Assembly: GCF_001426665.1 (NCBI RefSeq)
Contig: NZ_LMEY01000031.1
Coordinates: 1,964 to 65,963, forward strand
Length of the DNA stretch: 64,000 bases
Source: Rhizobium sp. Root1334
GTDB lineage: Bacteria; Pseudomonadota; Alphaproteobacteria; Rhizobiales; Rhizobiaceae
Reading direction: 5' to 3'
Shown here piece by piece: positions 10,815 to 20,016 of this stretch (positions within the stretch are counted from its first letter, which is position 1; the number at the start of each line of letters is the position of its first letter). Under the pieces are notes generated by a model. That model searched no databases. It saw only the letters and a program-made list of their open reading frames with translations, and was not told the DNA's origin. The position numbers and the translations under genes were made by a program.

Positions 10815-11873
10815 ATGACCACCGCCTGCGAAGTAAGCTGGTTTTCCGCTCTGTGCGACGACGACTACGAGTTCCTCGGCGTTCCCGATCCGCGGCTGCA
10901 ATCGAGCTTCGAACACTGTCGCGATATCGTCCTGCAGGCTGAAAGCGGCGGCTTTGACAATATTCTGCTCCCTTCCGGCTATGCGCTCGGCATCGATACG
11001 ACGGCCTTTGCGTCGGCTATGGCTGCCGTTACCCGCCGGATCAAGCTGCTGATGGCGGTTCGCATCGGTGAAAACTGGCCACCGCAATTGGCACGGCAGA
11101 TCGCCACCATCGACCGCATTGCCAACGGCCGCCTGTCGATCAACATCATCTCCAGCGAGATGCCGGGCGAAACCCTTGCGAGCGGCCCGCGTTATGCCCG
11201 CACCATCGAGGCCATGTCGATCCTGCGCACGCTGCTTGACGGAAAGCCGCTCGATCACGACGGAACCTTCTGCAAACTGAAGGTCGATCCGCCGCGGCTT
11301 GCGCCGGTTGCAGGGCGCTGCCCGCAATTTTATTTCGGCGGCCTGTCCGAGGATGCCCGCGAGGCCGCCGCCGAAGGCGCCGACATCTACCTGATGTGGC
11401 CAGACCGGATGGAAACCGTCCGTGCCACGATCGCCGATCTTCGCGGCCGGGCACAACAGCGTGGCCGGGCACTCCGGTTCGGCTACCGCGTGCATGTCGT
11501 CGTGCGCGAAACCGAGGCCGAAGCCCGCCTTGCTGCCGACCGGCTGCTGTCGAAACTCGATGACGCTGCTGGAGCGGCCATCCGGGCGAAATCACTCGAC
11601 AGCCAGTCAGTCGGCGTCAGGCGCCAGGCCGAATTGCGCGAACAGGCCGGCAACGAGGGCTATGTCGAGGATAATCTCTGGACCGGTATCGGCCGCGCCC
11701 GTTCCGGCTGCGGTGCGGCGATCGTCGGCGATCCCGATCAAGTTCTGGCGAAACTGCAGGCCTACCGCGCCGAAGGGATCGAGGCGTTCATTCTGTCGGG
11801 CTATCCACACGCCACTGAGGCCGATCTTTTCGCCCGCAATGTCCTGCCGCGGCTGGACCATGGGCCGCTTTGA
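10815..11873 (+). CDS. SsuD-like FMNH2-dependent sulfonate monooxygenase
   Basis: Luciferase-fold monooxygenase of 352 residues, slightly shorter than E. coli SsuD. Conserved features include VTRRIKLLMAVR, IDRIANGRLSINII, FYFGGLSEDA, Arg225 and His227 in GYRVHVVVRETE (the SsuD active-site R-x-H) and SGYPHATE with Tyr330. Such enzymes use reduced flavin and O2 to release sulfite from a sulfonate, leaving an aldehyde. Agrobacterium uses a relative to desulfonate SQ (sulfo-SMO pathway). No flavin reductase or 6-oxoglucose reductase gene is nearby. Its place behind the SQ regulator suggests it acts on SQ, sulfolactaldehyde/sulfolactate or another organosulfonate. Confidence 0.75.
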   Translation: MTTACEVSWFSALCDDDYEFLGVPDPRLQSSFEHCRDIVLQAESGGFDNILLPSGYALGIDTTAFASAMAAVTRRIKLLMAVRIGENWPPQLARQIATIDRIANGRLSINIISSEMPGETLASGPRYARTIEAMSILRTLLDGKPLDHDGTFCKLKVDPPRLAPVAGRCPQFYFGGLSEDAREAAAEGADIYLMWPDRMETVRATIADLRGRAQQRGRALRFGYRVHVVVRETEAEARLAADRLLSKLDDAAGAAIRAKSLDSQSVGVRRQAELREQAGNEGYVEDNLWTGIGRARSGCGAAIVGDPDQVLAKLQAYRAEGIEAFILSGYPHATEADLFARNVLPRLDHGPL

Positions 11874-12095
11874 CAGATGTGGAACATGGACGCCTTGAAA
11901 GGATTCGAACCCACCGCCCGCCAAGCCCAATTTGATCAAACATCTGGAAAATCGATGGCTTTCAGGTGGATCCCGTTATCATCGAACCAGCCCAAAAGCC
12001 GGGCATTCGGCTGACTTCATGCACACATTTATCTGCTCGCTTAGGTTGACACCCCCGTGCGACCTGTCAGCTTTTAGGCTGTTGGGGTGAATCGC

Positions 12096-14090
12096 ATGTT
12101 TCTGTCAAAACTTGAAATCTCTAATTTTCGCCATTTTGGAGAGGGCGCGAATTCGCTCGTTCTCGAATTGAATAATGGGATAACCGCGCTTGTCGGAGAA
12201 AACGACGCCGGTAAGACCGCAATCGTCGACGCTATTCGCATGGTGCTTGGCACGAGAGATCAAGAATACCTGCGGGTGCAACCATCTGATTTCCATTTCT
12301 CAATAGCGGATGGCATTCGAGCAGAGCAGATCAGGATATGCTGCACATTTTCTGATCTCACCCCTGCCGATCGTGGGGCTTTCGTTGAGCACTTGTCCTA
12401 TCCTGCAGATGGTGGTGCTCCCCTTTTTCAGGTCAACTGGATTGCCAAGCGCCAAGAAGCGCCGGGCGGATCTCGACGATACAACGCGACCGAGTGGCGA
12501 TCGGGAATTGACGGCGAAGGCCCGGTGATCGATCCAGGGGCGCGGGCGTTGCTCACTGCGACTTATCTGCGCCCTCTCCGGGATGCTGAACGGGCGCTCT
12601 CAGCCGGCAGAGGATCCCGCCTAGCCCAGATCCTGCAGAACACGCGTGAAATCACGGCGGAAGGAGTGCCTTTCGACAAAGATGCGTTGGAGGGTCTGGA
12701 CCCGAAAACCCTTAGCCTGCTCGGTCTTGCCGACTACACGAACCATCATTTCCAAGAGAATGAGGGCATAAAGAAGACGAAGGCGCGGCTCAATGACGAT
12801 TTCTTGGAGCCATTGTCCTTCGTGACGGACAAGCTGACCGCCCACATTTCCGTCAACGGAAATGGCGAAGACAGTGTCCGACTTAGACAGGTTCTGGAGA
12901 AGCTCGATGTTATCGCAAACGCTCCGGGGGTTAGCGATGGTTCGCTCGGCAGGGGGCTTGGTTCGAACAATATATTGTTCATGGCGTGTGAGCTGCTGCT
13001 TCTCGCCGGTGAGGCGGATGGGTTCCCCCTGCTGATCATTGAAGAACCAGAGGCTCACCTTCACCCCCAGAGGCAATTACGATTGATGGATTTCCTGCAG
13101 AGCCAGGTCGAGAAGGTTAGGCCTGACGGGCAGAAGATACAGATAATCGTCACCACCCACAGCCCCAACCTCGCATCAGAAATAAGCCTTCAGAACATTT
13201 CTCTCCTGAAAGATCGAAAGGCATTCCTTCTGGCAAAGGGAAAAACTCTTCTGACGGATTCCGACTACCCGTTTCTGGAGCGGTATCTCGACGTCACAAA
13301 ATCAAACCTGTTTTTTGCCCGCGGCGTCATGGTGGTCGAAGGGCCGGCAGAGAATATACTTCTTCCAACCCTGGCGGATCTGTTGGGCCGGAACCTCGAG
13401 CGCTACGGGGTTTCCTTGATTGACGTGAAGGGTACGGGATTAGGACGGTTCGCGCGAATCTTGCAACGTGCAAATCCGGAAGTAGACGGAGAGATCGGCA
13501 TCCCCGTGAGCTGCATAACGGACATGGATGTGATGCCTGACTGCGCACCCTGGCTGGTCGGCATCCTGAAGGAAGAAGACCCCTTCCCTCAGCTGCAGGG
13601 CTCGAGGCGAAAGTGGAGAGCGAAGCGGGATTTTCCTGGAGATGGGCTCTCCGAACGACGTGTCGCCATCGAAGCGCGGGCGAGCGGGCAGCGCGTTCGA
13701 ACCTTTGTCGCCAATGAATGGACGCTGGAGTATGATTTAGCCTTCTCCGGTCTAAGCGAATATGTCTGGATCGCGGCACATCTGGCCGATAACGACGATG
13801 CGCTACTCGTCGCCCCTCAGACTTTTGACGCCGAAGTCGTACAGGCAAAAAGCGACTTCAGTAATATAGCCGGGTCAGTCCCATCGAACGAGCAGCTTTG
13901 CTCAAAAGTGTATGCGCGTTTCGCAAAAGATGGTGTTTCGAAAGCCATTGCAGCCCAATATCTGGCAAGCATTCTCGCTGACGCCGTGGCAAAGGGCAGT
14001 CTAACACCGGACGGGCTGAGACGGTTGCTCCCGTCCTATCTTTTGAACGCCGTGGAACACGTAACGTCGCCATTCGAGGGAGCAGCGTAA
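12096..14090 (+). CDS. gajA: OLD-family ATP-dependent endonuclease, GajA-like (Gabija)
   Basis: Protein of 664 residues with an ABC-type ATPase domain followed by a TOPRIM nuclease domain. Walker A is GENDAGKT at about 34-41, Walker B is LLIIEEPEAHLHPQRQ, and the TTHSPNLASE segment follows. TOPRIM signatures are VVEGPAENILLP and CITDMDVMPDC. It is followed by a UvrD-like helicase with no gap, which is the Gabija (GajA-GajB) arrangement; GajA cuts DNA when nucleotide levels fall during infection. It is longer than Bacillus GajA (about 578 residues), so a related class-2 OLD pair is possible. A GTG at 12087 is in frame, but GGGGTGA lies six bases before the ATG at 12096, hence the chosen start. 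Confidence 0.78.
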   Translation: MFLSKLEISNFRHFGEGANSLVLELNNGITALVGENDAGKTAIVDAIRMVLGTRDQEYLRVQPSDFHFSIADGIRAEQIRICCTFSDLTPADRGAFVEHLSYPADGGAPLFQVNWIAKRQEAPGGSRRYNATEWRSGIDGEGPVIDPGARALLTATYLRPLRDAERALSAGRGSRLAQILQNTREITAEGVPFDKDALEGLDPKTLSLLGLADYTNHHFQENEGIKKTKARLNDDFLEPLSFVTDKLTAHISVNGNGEDSVRLRQVLEKLDVIANAPGVSDGSLGRGLGSNNILFMACELLLLAGEADGFPLLIIEEPEAHLHPQRQLRLMDFLQSQVEKVRPDGQKIQIIVTTHSPNLASEISLQNISLLKDRKAFLLAKGKTLLTDSDYPFLERYLDVTKSNLFFARGVMVVEGPAENILLPTLADLLGRNLERYGVSLIDVKGTGLGRFARILQRANPEVDGEIGIPVSCITDMDVMPDCAPWLVGILKEEDPFPQLQGSRRKWRAKRDFPGDGLSERRVAIEARASGQRVRTFVANEWTLEYDLAFSGLSEYVWIAAHLADNDDALLVAPQTFDAEVVQAKSDFSNIAGSVPSNEQLCSKVYARFAKDGVSKAIAAQYLASILADAVAKGSLTPDGLRRLLPSYLLNAVEHVTSPFEGAA

Positions 14091-16043
14091 GTGTTCATCC
14101 CTCCAGATATCATTGTCGACGATGTCGATTGGGTCTGTGGCGTCATGGGGCTGCCGAAACATGCGTTTACAGGTCTGGACGGGACGGATCCACGCATGGC
14201 TGTTCTCAGACGAACCGATAGTGTCGATGTAGAAGCCTGCCCTGGAAGCGGCAAAACCACTTTGCTGGTGGCAAAGCTGGCAATCATGGCGCGTCGATGG
14301 CGTTGGTCGCGCTCGGGAATGTGCGTGCTTTCCCATACGAATGCGGCTCGGGACGAGATCGCGAACCGGTTAAGCGCATCCCCAGAAGGAGATGCTCTCC
14401 TTCAATATCCCCACTATATCGGGACGATCCACGGGTTCGCAAACGAGTTCCTTGCGATCCCCTACCTTCGTTCAAAGAGAAACCCGATCAAGATGATCGA
14501 CACGGACATCGCATTAAGCCGACGTTGGGCCAAGGTCCCACGAGCGACGAAGAGCTTCCTGGACAGAAAAAATAACGGCGATGGCCGCGCTTTCCTGCGC
14601 TACAGCCGCGCCGATTTCGGCGGAGGCAAGATGTCAACGCTTGGAGAGCATACGCCGACCTACGCAGCGGTGCGCAACATCTGCGAAGAGAGCTCTCGCG
14701 AGGGCTATTTCTGCTATGACGAACTCTTTATCTGGGCGGGAAGGCTTCTTGATGAGCAGCAGGGTGCCGCAGCCTCTCTTCGTGCCCGGTTTCCGATGCT
14801 CTTCATCGATGAGGTGCAAGACAACGACGAAAGCCAATCATCGCTGCTCTATCGGGTTTTCATGCAAGGCGGCGACCCATGCCGTCGCCAGCGGTTTGGC
14901 GATTCCAACCAGGCGATCTATCAGTCTGCCGCAGTAACAACGGGCGCCACCACCGACACGTTCCCAGGCGCCGTTCGAGCCGATTTACCGAACAGTTTTA
15001 GGTTCGGCGGAAGTATTGCGAATTTGGCGAATCCTTTGGGTTTGACGCCGCAAGGCCTGGCAGGTCTCGCACCCGGACCGCACCATCCGCCAACGATACT
15101 CCTCTTCGACGACGGTTCGGTGCGATCAGTGCTGCCGGAGTACGGTTGCCTTCTGACGGAGACCTTTTCAGACCAGGAGCTTTCTGCCGGCGTGTTCACC
15201 GCCGTCGCAGGGGTGCACAAACGCGGCGAAGATGACCGGATACCACGGTGGATGGGGCATTATGCTCCAGCCTATGATCCGGATATTTCAAGTCGAGAGG
15301 CTTACCCATCAACCTTCAGCCAGTTCCTTATGTCCGGCTACAAAGAGGCGCAGCGCACTCGGCTTTCCCATCCCGTTGCCCGCGCGGTCGCTCAAGGTAT
15401 GCTGGAGCTCTTGCACCGGGCCGATCATGATTTCTCGGAGAGGAAGCCTAGGAACCCACACGCATTCCTTCTTACAGCGCTGAGCGGCGAGGCTCTTGTA
15501 CGCTACAGGCAAGTTCTCGATTTTCTCGTAGTGAATGTGGCCTCAATCAGTCCATCGCTATGGAAAGACTTTGTTAGCGTTATCCTCGGGGTCATTGCCG
15601 AGGAAACGGTGGGCAAAGCGATAGGCACGAGGGATTTCCTCGAGTTTTTGGATTGGAAGCAGGTCGACGACGTTCCTGCTGGCTCGCCCGCTGTCGCGTC
15701 AAACATCTTCGCTCACCCAGCCGCAGACCCCAAGGTAAAAATCCGTCTTGGCTCAATTCACTCTGTCAAAGGGGAAACTCATACCGCGACGCTGGTTTTG
15801 GATTCATTTTTTCATGACCATCACCTGAGCGCTCTCAAACCTTGGATATTAGGCGATAAGGCAGGCAAAGGCGCCGAGGGCATTCGAATCCAAGGCCGCT
15901 TGAAGCTTCATTATGTGGCGATGACCCGGCCCGCAAAGCTTCTTTGCCTCGCTATGCGTTCGGATGTTTTTTCAGCGAACGAACGGGCGCAGCTCGTGGC
16001 CAGGGGTTGGACTGTTCGGGAGTGCCCTGCTCATGCGGTCTGA
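14091..16043 (+). CDS. gajB: UvrD-like SF1A helicase, GajB-like (Gabija)
   Basis: Helicase of 650 residues with all main SF1A motifs: I (ACPGSGKTT at 49-57), Ia (LSHTNAARDE), Ib (IGTIHGFANEF), II (LFIDEVQDND), III (GDSNQAIYQ), IV (NSFRFGGS), V (IHSVKGETH) and VI (HYVAMTRPAK). The GTG start follows the TAA of the nuclease gene directly, with GAGGGAG just before that stop, so the two are translationally coupled. In Gabija, GajB is the partner ATPase activated by DNA ends. It is larger than Bacillus GajB (about 494 residues). Confidence 0.78.
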   Translation: MFIPPDIIVDDVDWVCGVMGLPKHAFTGLDGTDPRMAVLRRTDSVDVEACPGSGKTTLLVAKLAIMARRWRWSRSGMCVLSHTNAARDEIANRLSASPEGDALLQYPHYIGTIHGFANEFLAIPYLRSKRNPIKMIDTDIALSRRWAKVPRATKSFLDRKNNGDGRAFLRYSRADFGGGKMSTLGEHTPTYAAVRNICEESSREGYFCYDELFIWAGRLLDEQQGAAASLRARFPMLFIDEVQDNDESQSSLLYRVFMQGGDPCRRQRFGDSNQAIYQSAAVTTGATTDTFPGAVRADLPNSFRFGGSIANLANPLGLTPQGLAGLAPGPHHPPTILLFDDGSVRSVLPEYGCLLTETFSDQELSAGVFTAVAGVHKRGEDDRIPRWMGHYAPAYDPDISSREAYPSTFSQFLMSGYKEAQRTRLSHPVARAVAQGMLELLHRADHDFSERKPRNPHAFLLTALSGEALVRYRQVLDFLVVNVASISPSLWKDFVSVILGVIAEETVGKAIGTRDFLEFLDWKQVDDVPAGSPAVASNIFAHPAADPKVKIRLGSIHSVKGETHTATLVLDSFFHDHHLSALKPWILGDKAGKGAEGIRIQGRLKLHYVAMTRPAKLLCLAMRSDVFSANERAQLVARGWTVRECPAHAV

Positions 16044-16118
16044 ACGCCAGGCGCTAGCGAGCTGCCGGGGGATCCAACGGGGTGGCACGAAGTTAAGAGA
16101 AGCGAGGTCAATGTCGAG

Positions 16119-17180
16119 ATGAAATGGGGCGATAGCAAACGAGATTTTGATATGATCCTAGCCATCTGGCCTGTTTACGAACCGTACAGCGGCGTATGGT
16201 TTATGGAGGAACTCGCGGTCAATAGGAACGGCGTTCCCAGATGGCGAGAGAGAAGAATTCCGTCGCCGTCGGGAGGCGTGAGTGTTGATCGCTATACGGA
16301 TGGAGACATTGCGATATCCGAGAGCGCTCGAATAAACGCCCAGCTTGCAGCCGACCTGAACCAGAACCCCATGGAAGAGCATCTCCGACGCTCATTTCAG
16401 CTAAAAGCTTCTAAAGCACTTCAGGGGAAGGAGCGCCTGCGATCGGAGGAAGCGCTCATGCTGGCCGAGGCCAGACGCCGCAATGCGGCATTACGAGCTC
16501 CTAAAGCAGAGGAGCTAGCATTAACACCGAAAGCCGAGAAATATCGCGCCGCACTGGCAGCCGCGCTGGCGGAATTTCCCTACGTTACAGGCATTCGTAT
16601 CGGTGCTCTGAGCACCCGGACTGCGATGATCAAATCCTACGAAGGCGTCTGGGATGTAGTCGACGGCGTGCTGTCTAAAAGGGGCGCTCTACTAATTGAG
16701 CGGTCGAAGATCGCATCCGGTTTCGGGTTGAACCCGACCGATCATTGGGGCGAAGTCAAAGCAGAGATCCGCCGGATGCTGCTTCCCCGCGCGAACCAGT
16801 TGCTGCAGCTCGCCAGTGTTCGCAGACTGCTAGACGAATCACTCGCACGAGGTGAGAAGGTTCTCGTCTGCAATGGTGTAGTCTTTTGGTATGAGGAAGC
16901 GGGTCAGGTTGGATGGCAGGTAAAGACAACCGGTGGAAGCCAGACTGAAGACAAGAATACCCTGTGGCCAGAGGGAACCATCGTGTCTGCCAACCACGGG
17001 CGACTGGTCATTCTCCCGTTCATCAAGGAAAACGGCGACCATGTGAAAGGTCACACTCGGAATGCGCCAAAAGACGGACCGGCAAAGCCGAGACACCCCA
17101 GCCAATACGTCGAAATCCCATTCAAGCAGCTGAATAATGATTTGATGATCGGGCTCTTCGGGGAACTGCCCTATGAATAA
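16119..17180 (+). CDS. Hypothetical protein, possible third gene of the Gabija-like operon
   Basis: A 353-residue protein not recognised. It starts 75 bases past the helicase stop on the same strand, so co-transcription is plausible. Visible features are an aromatic N-terminal segment (LAIWPVYEPYSGVWFMEE), a charged, probably helical stretch at about 95-165 rich in Lys, Arg, Glu and Ala, and a C-terminal part (about 245-353) of short strands reading like a small beta-barrel (KVLVCNGVVFWYEE, GTIVSANHGRLVILPF). No signal peptide, membrane segment or catalytic motif is seen. It could be an accessory or regulator of the nuclease-helicase pair, or an unrelated island gene. Confidence 0.6.
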   Translation: MKWGDSKRDFDMILAIWPVYEPYSGVWFMEELAVNRNGVPRWRERRIPSPSGGVSVDRYTDGDIAISESARINAQLAADLNQNPMEEHLRRSFQLKASKALQGKERLRSEEALMLAEARRRNAALRAPKAEELALTPKAEKYRAALAAALAEFPYVTGIRIGALSTRTAMIKSYEGVWDVVDGVLSKRGALLIERSKIASGFGLNPTDHWGEVKAEIRRMLLPRANQLLQLASVRRLLDESLARGEKVLVCNGVVFWYEEAGQVGWQVKTTGGSQTEDKNTLWPEGTIVSANHGRLVILPFIKENGDHVKGHTRNAPKDGPAKPRHPSQYVEIPFKQLNNDLMIGLFGELPYE

Positions 17181-17248
17181 TTGTCATTCTTGTTGAGCTC
17201 TCTCCGAGCGAGCACCCTGCTCGAAAGCCAATTCGGCATCAAATTACA

Positions 17249-17917
17249 TCAGCCCAATTGCAGGGTCGCCGCCCATCCCACAGGAGCCACAGCAGATGCG
17301 CCGTTTTGGCCGCAACGGCCATCGCCCTCGATCTCGATGTAGTTTGGCACTCGAAAGCCTTGCTGCTGCAGAAACTCAAACAATTCACGCTCATCGTGTT
17401 TGTAGGTGCTCGCGCTGACTGCGCCTTTCTCAGTTGGCAATCGCGTAGAGGCATAATCGTGAGCAGAATGAACATTCGTTAGGATGAAGAGTCCGTTCTG
17501 CTTAAGCATGCGACGGACCGAAGCAAATACGGGCTTCCACTCCCTGACATGCGAAATGACGCGTGTCGCCAGAATAACATCGAATTGGTCGGCCGAATGA
17601 AAAGTCTCGATCGATCCGTGGACGAACCGAGAGGACGGCGACCGGCGCCGGGCAATTGACAACATCTCACCACTGACGTCGACGCCAACGGAATCGCGAA
17701 AGCGCTCACGCGTGGCCAGCAGGTAGGAGCCAGTGCCGCAACCGAGATCCAGAAGCCTGTCATTGGAGGTTGCGGATGGCCGACCATTGATCTGATTAAG
17801 GGCGAAAGGTGTTTCATGTGCACGCCAAAAATCCTGCCACTTCCACCCATCATAGCGGGAAGCAGCCAGATCATAGGCTCGTTCGACCTCAAATATCTCG
17901 GAAGTTGCGTTTATCAT
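17249..17917 (-). CDS. Class I SAM-dependent methyltransferase
   Basis: A 222-residue Rossmann-fold methyltransferase. Motif I is LLDLGCGTGSYLLA (about 55-68), the acidic motif II is VGVDVSGEMLSIARRR, and the post-II segment is FDVILATRVISHV. The target is unknown; the fold is of the small-molecule or tRNA/protein-modifying type, and no DNA-methylase NPPY-like motif is seen. Its start overlaps the stop of the dCTP-deaminase-like gene by four bases (ATGA), so the two are probably one operon. Confidence 0.75.
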   Translation of the reverse strand: MINATSEIFEVERAYDLAASRYDGWKWQDFWRAHETPFALNQINGRPSATSNDRLLDLGCGTGSYLLATRERFRDSVGVDVSGEMLSIARRRSPSSRFVHGSIETFHSADQFDVILATRVISHVREWKPVFASVRRMLKQNGLFILTNVHSAHDYASTRLPTEKGAVSASTYKHDERELFEFLQQQGFRVPNYIEIEGDGRCGQNGASAVAPVGWAATLQLG

Positions 17918-18840
17918 TTCGACTTCTCAAGTGATCCTATTCTGGCATCAATCGCAGACAACCTTTCAAGGATAGCCTTTACCTCATTGCTGTCAGCTTC
18001 GCCGCTGATCGTAATGCGCTCCTTGAGCGCAGCATCTGCTTCCGATCGCGCGATCTCCTTTACATCCGGGAATAACTTCCCTTTTGCAAAGTCTACTCCT
18101 GCCGTCGCCAATCCCAAAAGCACAAAAGCGGCTAGTGCCCATCCGAACGCATTTCTGATCGCCGCCGGGATGTCTTTTTTAAAATCAGCAACCGCTTCGT
18201 CCTTCGCAGACTTCGCATCCGCTTGCACCTTGGTCACCGAATCCTGTGCAAAATTTCGGATTTCTGCGATCGCCGCCACTTTTGCCTCTCCAAGCTCAGT
18301 CGACAGTTCGGCAATCTGCAAGAAACTCTTGGGTTGGTCGATTGCGAGCTGCCGCAGCGCGTCATCGTAGCGTTGGCGGCTTGTATGGCCGGTAAATGGG
18401 GAGGCGACCGCACCAATCAAGGGCATGAATATCATCTTGGCGATGGGTGTTGTCGCGCTAATCACGACAGTCGATTTGGCGAAGTTTACAAACAAACAAG
18501 CAAGATCGCCCTCATATCCCGGCTCGACCATGCTCATGTTGACGAGCATCAGCCCCTTGCGGGACAGCGAATTGGTCTGCCACCAGAAGCCAACGAGGTC
18601 TTGGGGGATTTTGACGCTCTCCCGCGTTCGAATCCAAATCATTTGCCCAGGCTTGACGGTGACCTCGGCATTGCCGTTCGTCCCTGGAAACTGGATAGGG
18701 CCTGTCGTCTCGCCGGGAATGAAGGCCACTCCGGAAACGAAGGAGTAGGAGCACTCGGTAGCCCGGCTCTTTTCCCCTCCAAGAACCAGATGTCCATTAT
18801 CTATGTATTTCAAGATTTCGGAATCAGATAGAACCGCCAC
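17914..18840 (-). CDS. dCTP-deaminase/dUTPase-fold protein with a membrane anchor and coiled coil
   Basis: A 308-residue protein. Residues 1-150 resemble dCTP deaminase/dUTPase: VKPGQMIWIRTRESVKIPQ, then SLSRKGLMLVN (compare SSLGRLGLM), then PGYEGDLACLFVNF (compare PGWSGCIVLEFYN). At the position of the catalytic Glu of E. coli Dcd (VLEFY) this protein has Leu, so deamination is doubtful and nucleotide sensing is possible. Residues 155-225 are helical, 230-250 (AFGWALAAFVLLGLATAGVDF) form a membrane segment, and 262-305 look like a coiled coil. It is coupled to the downstream methyltransferase. Defensive dCTP deaminases are known, but this membrane-bound layout was not recognised. Confidence 0.65.
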   Translation of the reverse strand: MAVLSDSEILKYIDNGHLVLGGEKSRATECSYSFVSGVAFIPGETTGPIQFPGTNGNAEVTVKPGQMIWIRTRESVKIPQDLVGFWWQTNSLSRKGLMLVNMSMVEPGYEGDLACLFVNFAKSTVVISATTPIAKMIFMPLIGAVASPFTGHTSRQRYDDALRQLAIDQPKSFLQIAELSTELGEAKVAAIAEIRNFAQDSVTKVQADAKSAKDEAVADFKKDIPAAIRNAFGWALAAFVLLGLATAGVDFAKGKLFPDVKEIARSEADAALKERITISGEADSNEVKAILERLSAIDARIGSLEKSK

Positions 18841-19146
18841 AATATGTCTCCCGTCTGTCGATCACTCTAAGCGATTCTCCTTGACAGACGTATAAGCGGG
18901 CGAGAGCCATTTTTCAGCAGCCTCTCAATGCCGCAACCTAGTTCCGCCGCAATTGTAAAGCTTCGCCGCGGCTATGGCGCCAGCGAAGAAATATCAACTA
19001 TCGACCGCGACCGAGCAACTCGGCACGCCGCAGGCAAATTTGTCAGTATTCGTCACGAGGGGGTGCTTCGTAGTTCATTTGAAAAGCTCTGCTTGTGGCG
19101 GCCGATGTAACCAATTCGCCAGCCTAGCAACAAGTTCAGGTGCCTC
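18841..19146. other. Non-coding stretch without recognised features
   Basis: This 306-base segment lies between the start of the dCTP-deaminase-like gene and the stop of the ImmA-like gene. It should hold the promoter of the former. A 60-codon plus-strand frame at 18928-19110 has no ribosome site or recognisable product. Nothing else was seen. Confidence 0.5.
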
Positions 19147-20016
19147 CTATCGCCGCTTCCTGCGATCCGGCCAGGGCAGGTTGCCGTCAAGCTCACGCAG
19201 GCCGTAGGTCTGTTCCTCCCACTGCTTTCGCTCGAGACGCGGGGGTGGAACATCATCCTCTTCGTACCACAGCAGCGTCAGCGTCTGATCCCACTGATCG
19301 ACATGCAGAACGTCTTCGAAGAGATCGCCATCGCGGTCCCAGTCTTCGAACCACTCATCGGCCTTAGCTTCTTCAGGTCCTGACGGCTTTTCGCCCGCTC
19401 GTGCGCGTGCACTATAGGAACCCTCTGGCAGGAGCGATCCGGGCCTGATCCAAGCCTTGGCTTGACGTAGACCTGCCGAGCGGGCGCTATAGCGAACCTT
19501 GCCGCCTTCGGAAACGACGAACGCGCAGTGATTTTTCGAGAAGGTTGCAAAACGCGAGCCGGTCGCAAGAAGTGAGGAGTCGAAATCATCGGCCAGGGTA
19601 CCGACGGCCGCCATCCCCATTTCCGCCATGTCGACCTGCGGCTTGAAGAGTTTGTAAGGCAGGAGCAGCTCGGCGGCGAAAATGTCGCAGAAAACCTCGC
19701 CTTGGGGTCGCTTGCTGAAACTCCAGCTTGGCTGGCTGTGATCGGGAGCGATGTCCAAAACCGCGTGGGCGACCTCGTGGCAGACGGTAAACCGCTGGCG
19801 CCTGCCATTCTGATTGCAGTTCACGCAGATATTGTACTTTCCTTTCGGGGTCTTGAACGACCAGCCGTCTTCGCCATCGTTCAAGGCTTCCTTTTTGATC
19901 GTGCCGCCGATTGCTACCGCGTAGGTCTCGACCGAGATCGGCTGCGCAAGAGGGCCGCATTTGCTGATAAACGCCCGTGCTGCTGAAACAACTGACAGCT
20001 CATCCATCTTCGTCAT
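19147..20016 (-). CDS. ImmA/IrrE-family metallopeptidase
   Basis: A 289-residue protein with the zinc-peptidase motif HEVAH at 80-84 in FTVCHEVAHAVLD and the family's downstream acidic segment CDIFAAELLLP. The C-terminal 100 residues are acidic and extra to the minimal peptidase. Relatives such as ImmA of ICEBs1 and IrrE/DdrO proteases cleave XRE-type repressors after DNA damage or phage signals. The gene overlaps the XRE repressor gene upstream by 17 bases, and both diverge from the ubiquitin-like operon. It probably cleaves that repressor, which would switch the operon on. Confidence 0.82.
   Translation of the reverse strand: MTKMDELSVVSAARAFISKCGPLAQPISVETYAVAIGGTIKKEALNDGEDGWSFKTPKGKYNICVNCNQNGRRQRFTVCHEVAHAVLDIAPDHSQPSWSFSKRPQGEVFCDIFAAELLLPYKLFKPQVDMAEMGMAAVGTLADDFDSSLLATGSRFATFSKNHCAFVVSEGGKVRYSARSAGLRQAKAWIRPGSLLPEGSYSARARAGEKPSGPEEAKADEWFEDWDRDGDLFEDVLHVDQWDQTLTLLWYEEDDVPPPRLERKQWEEQTYGLRELDGNLPWPDRRKRR

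Noticed and set aside
11897-11925. GGATTCGAACCC in the junction left of the island, like a tRNA T-loop on the minus strand, possibly an attachment site
   Set aside because: The flanking bases do not form the five-base T-stem and no anticodon or D arm follows, so it is not a tRNA. No repeat of it was found at the right side.
18928-19110. Sixty-codon plus-strand frame in the gap before the ImmA-like gene
   Set aside because: It has no ribosome site, an unusual composition and no recognisable product.
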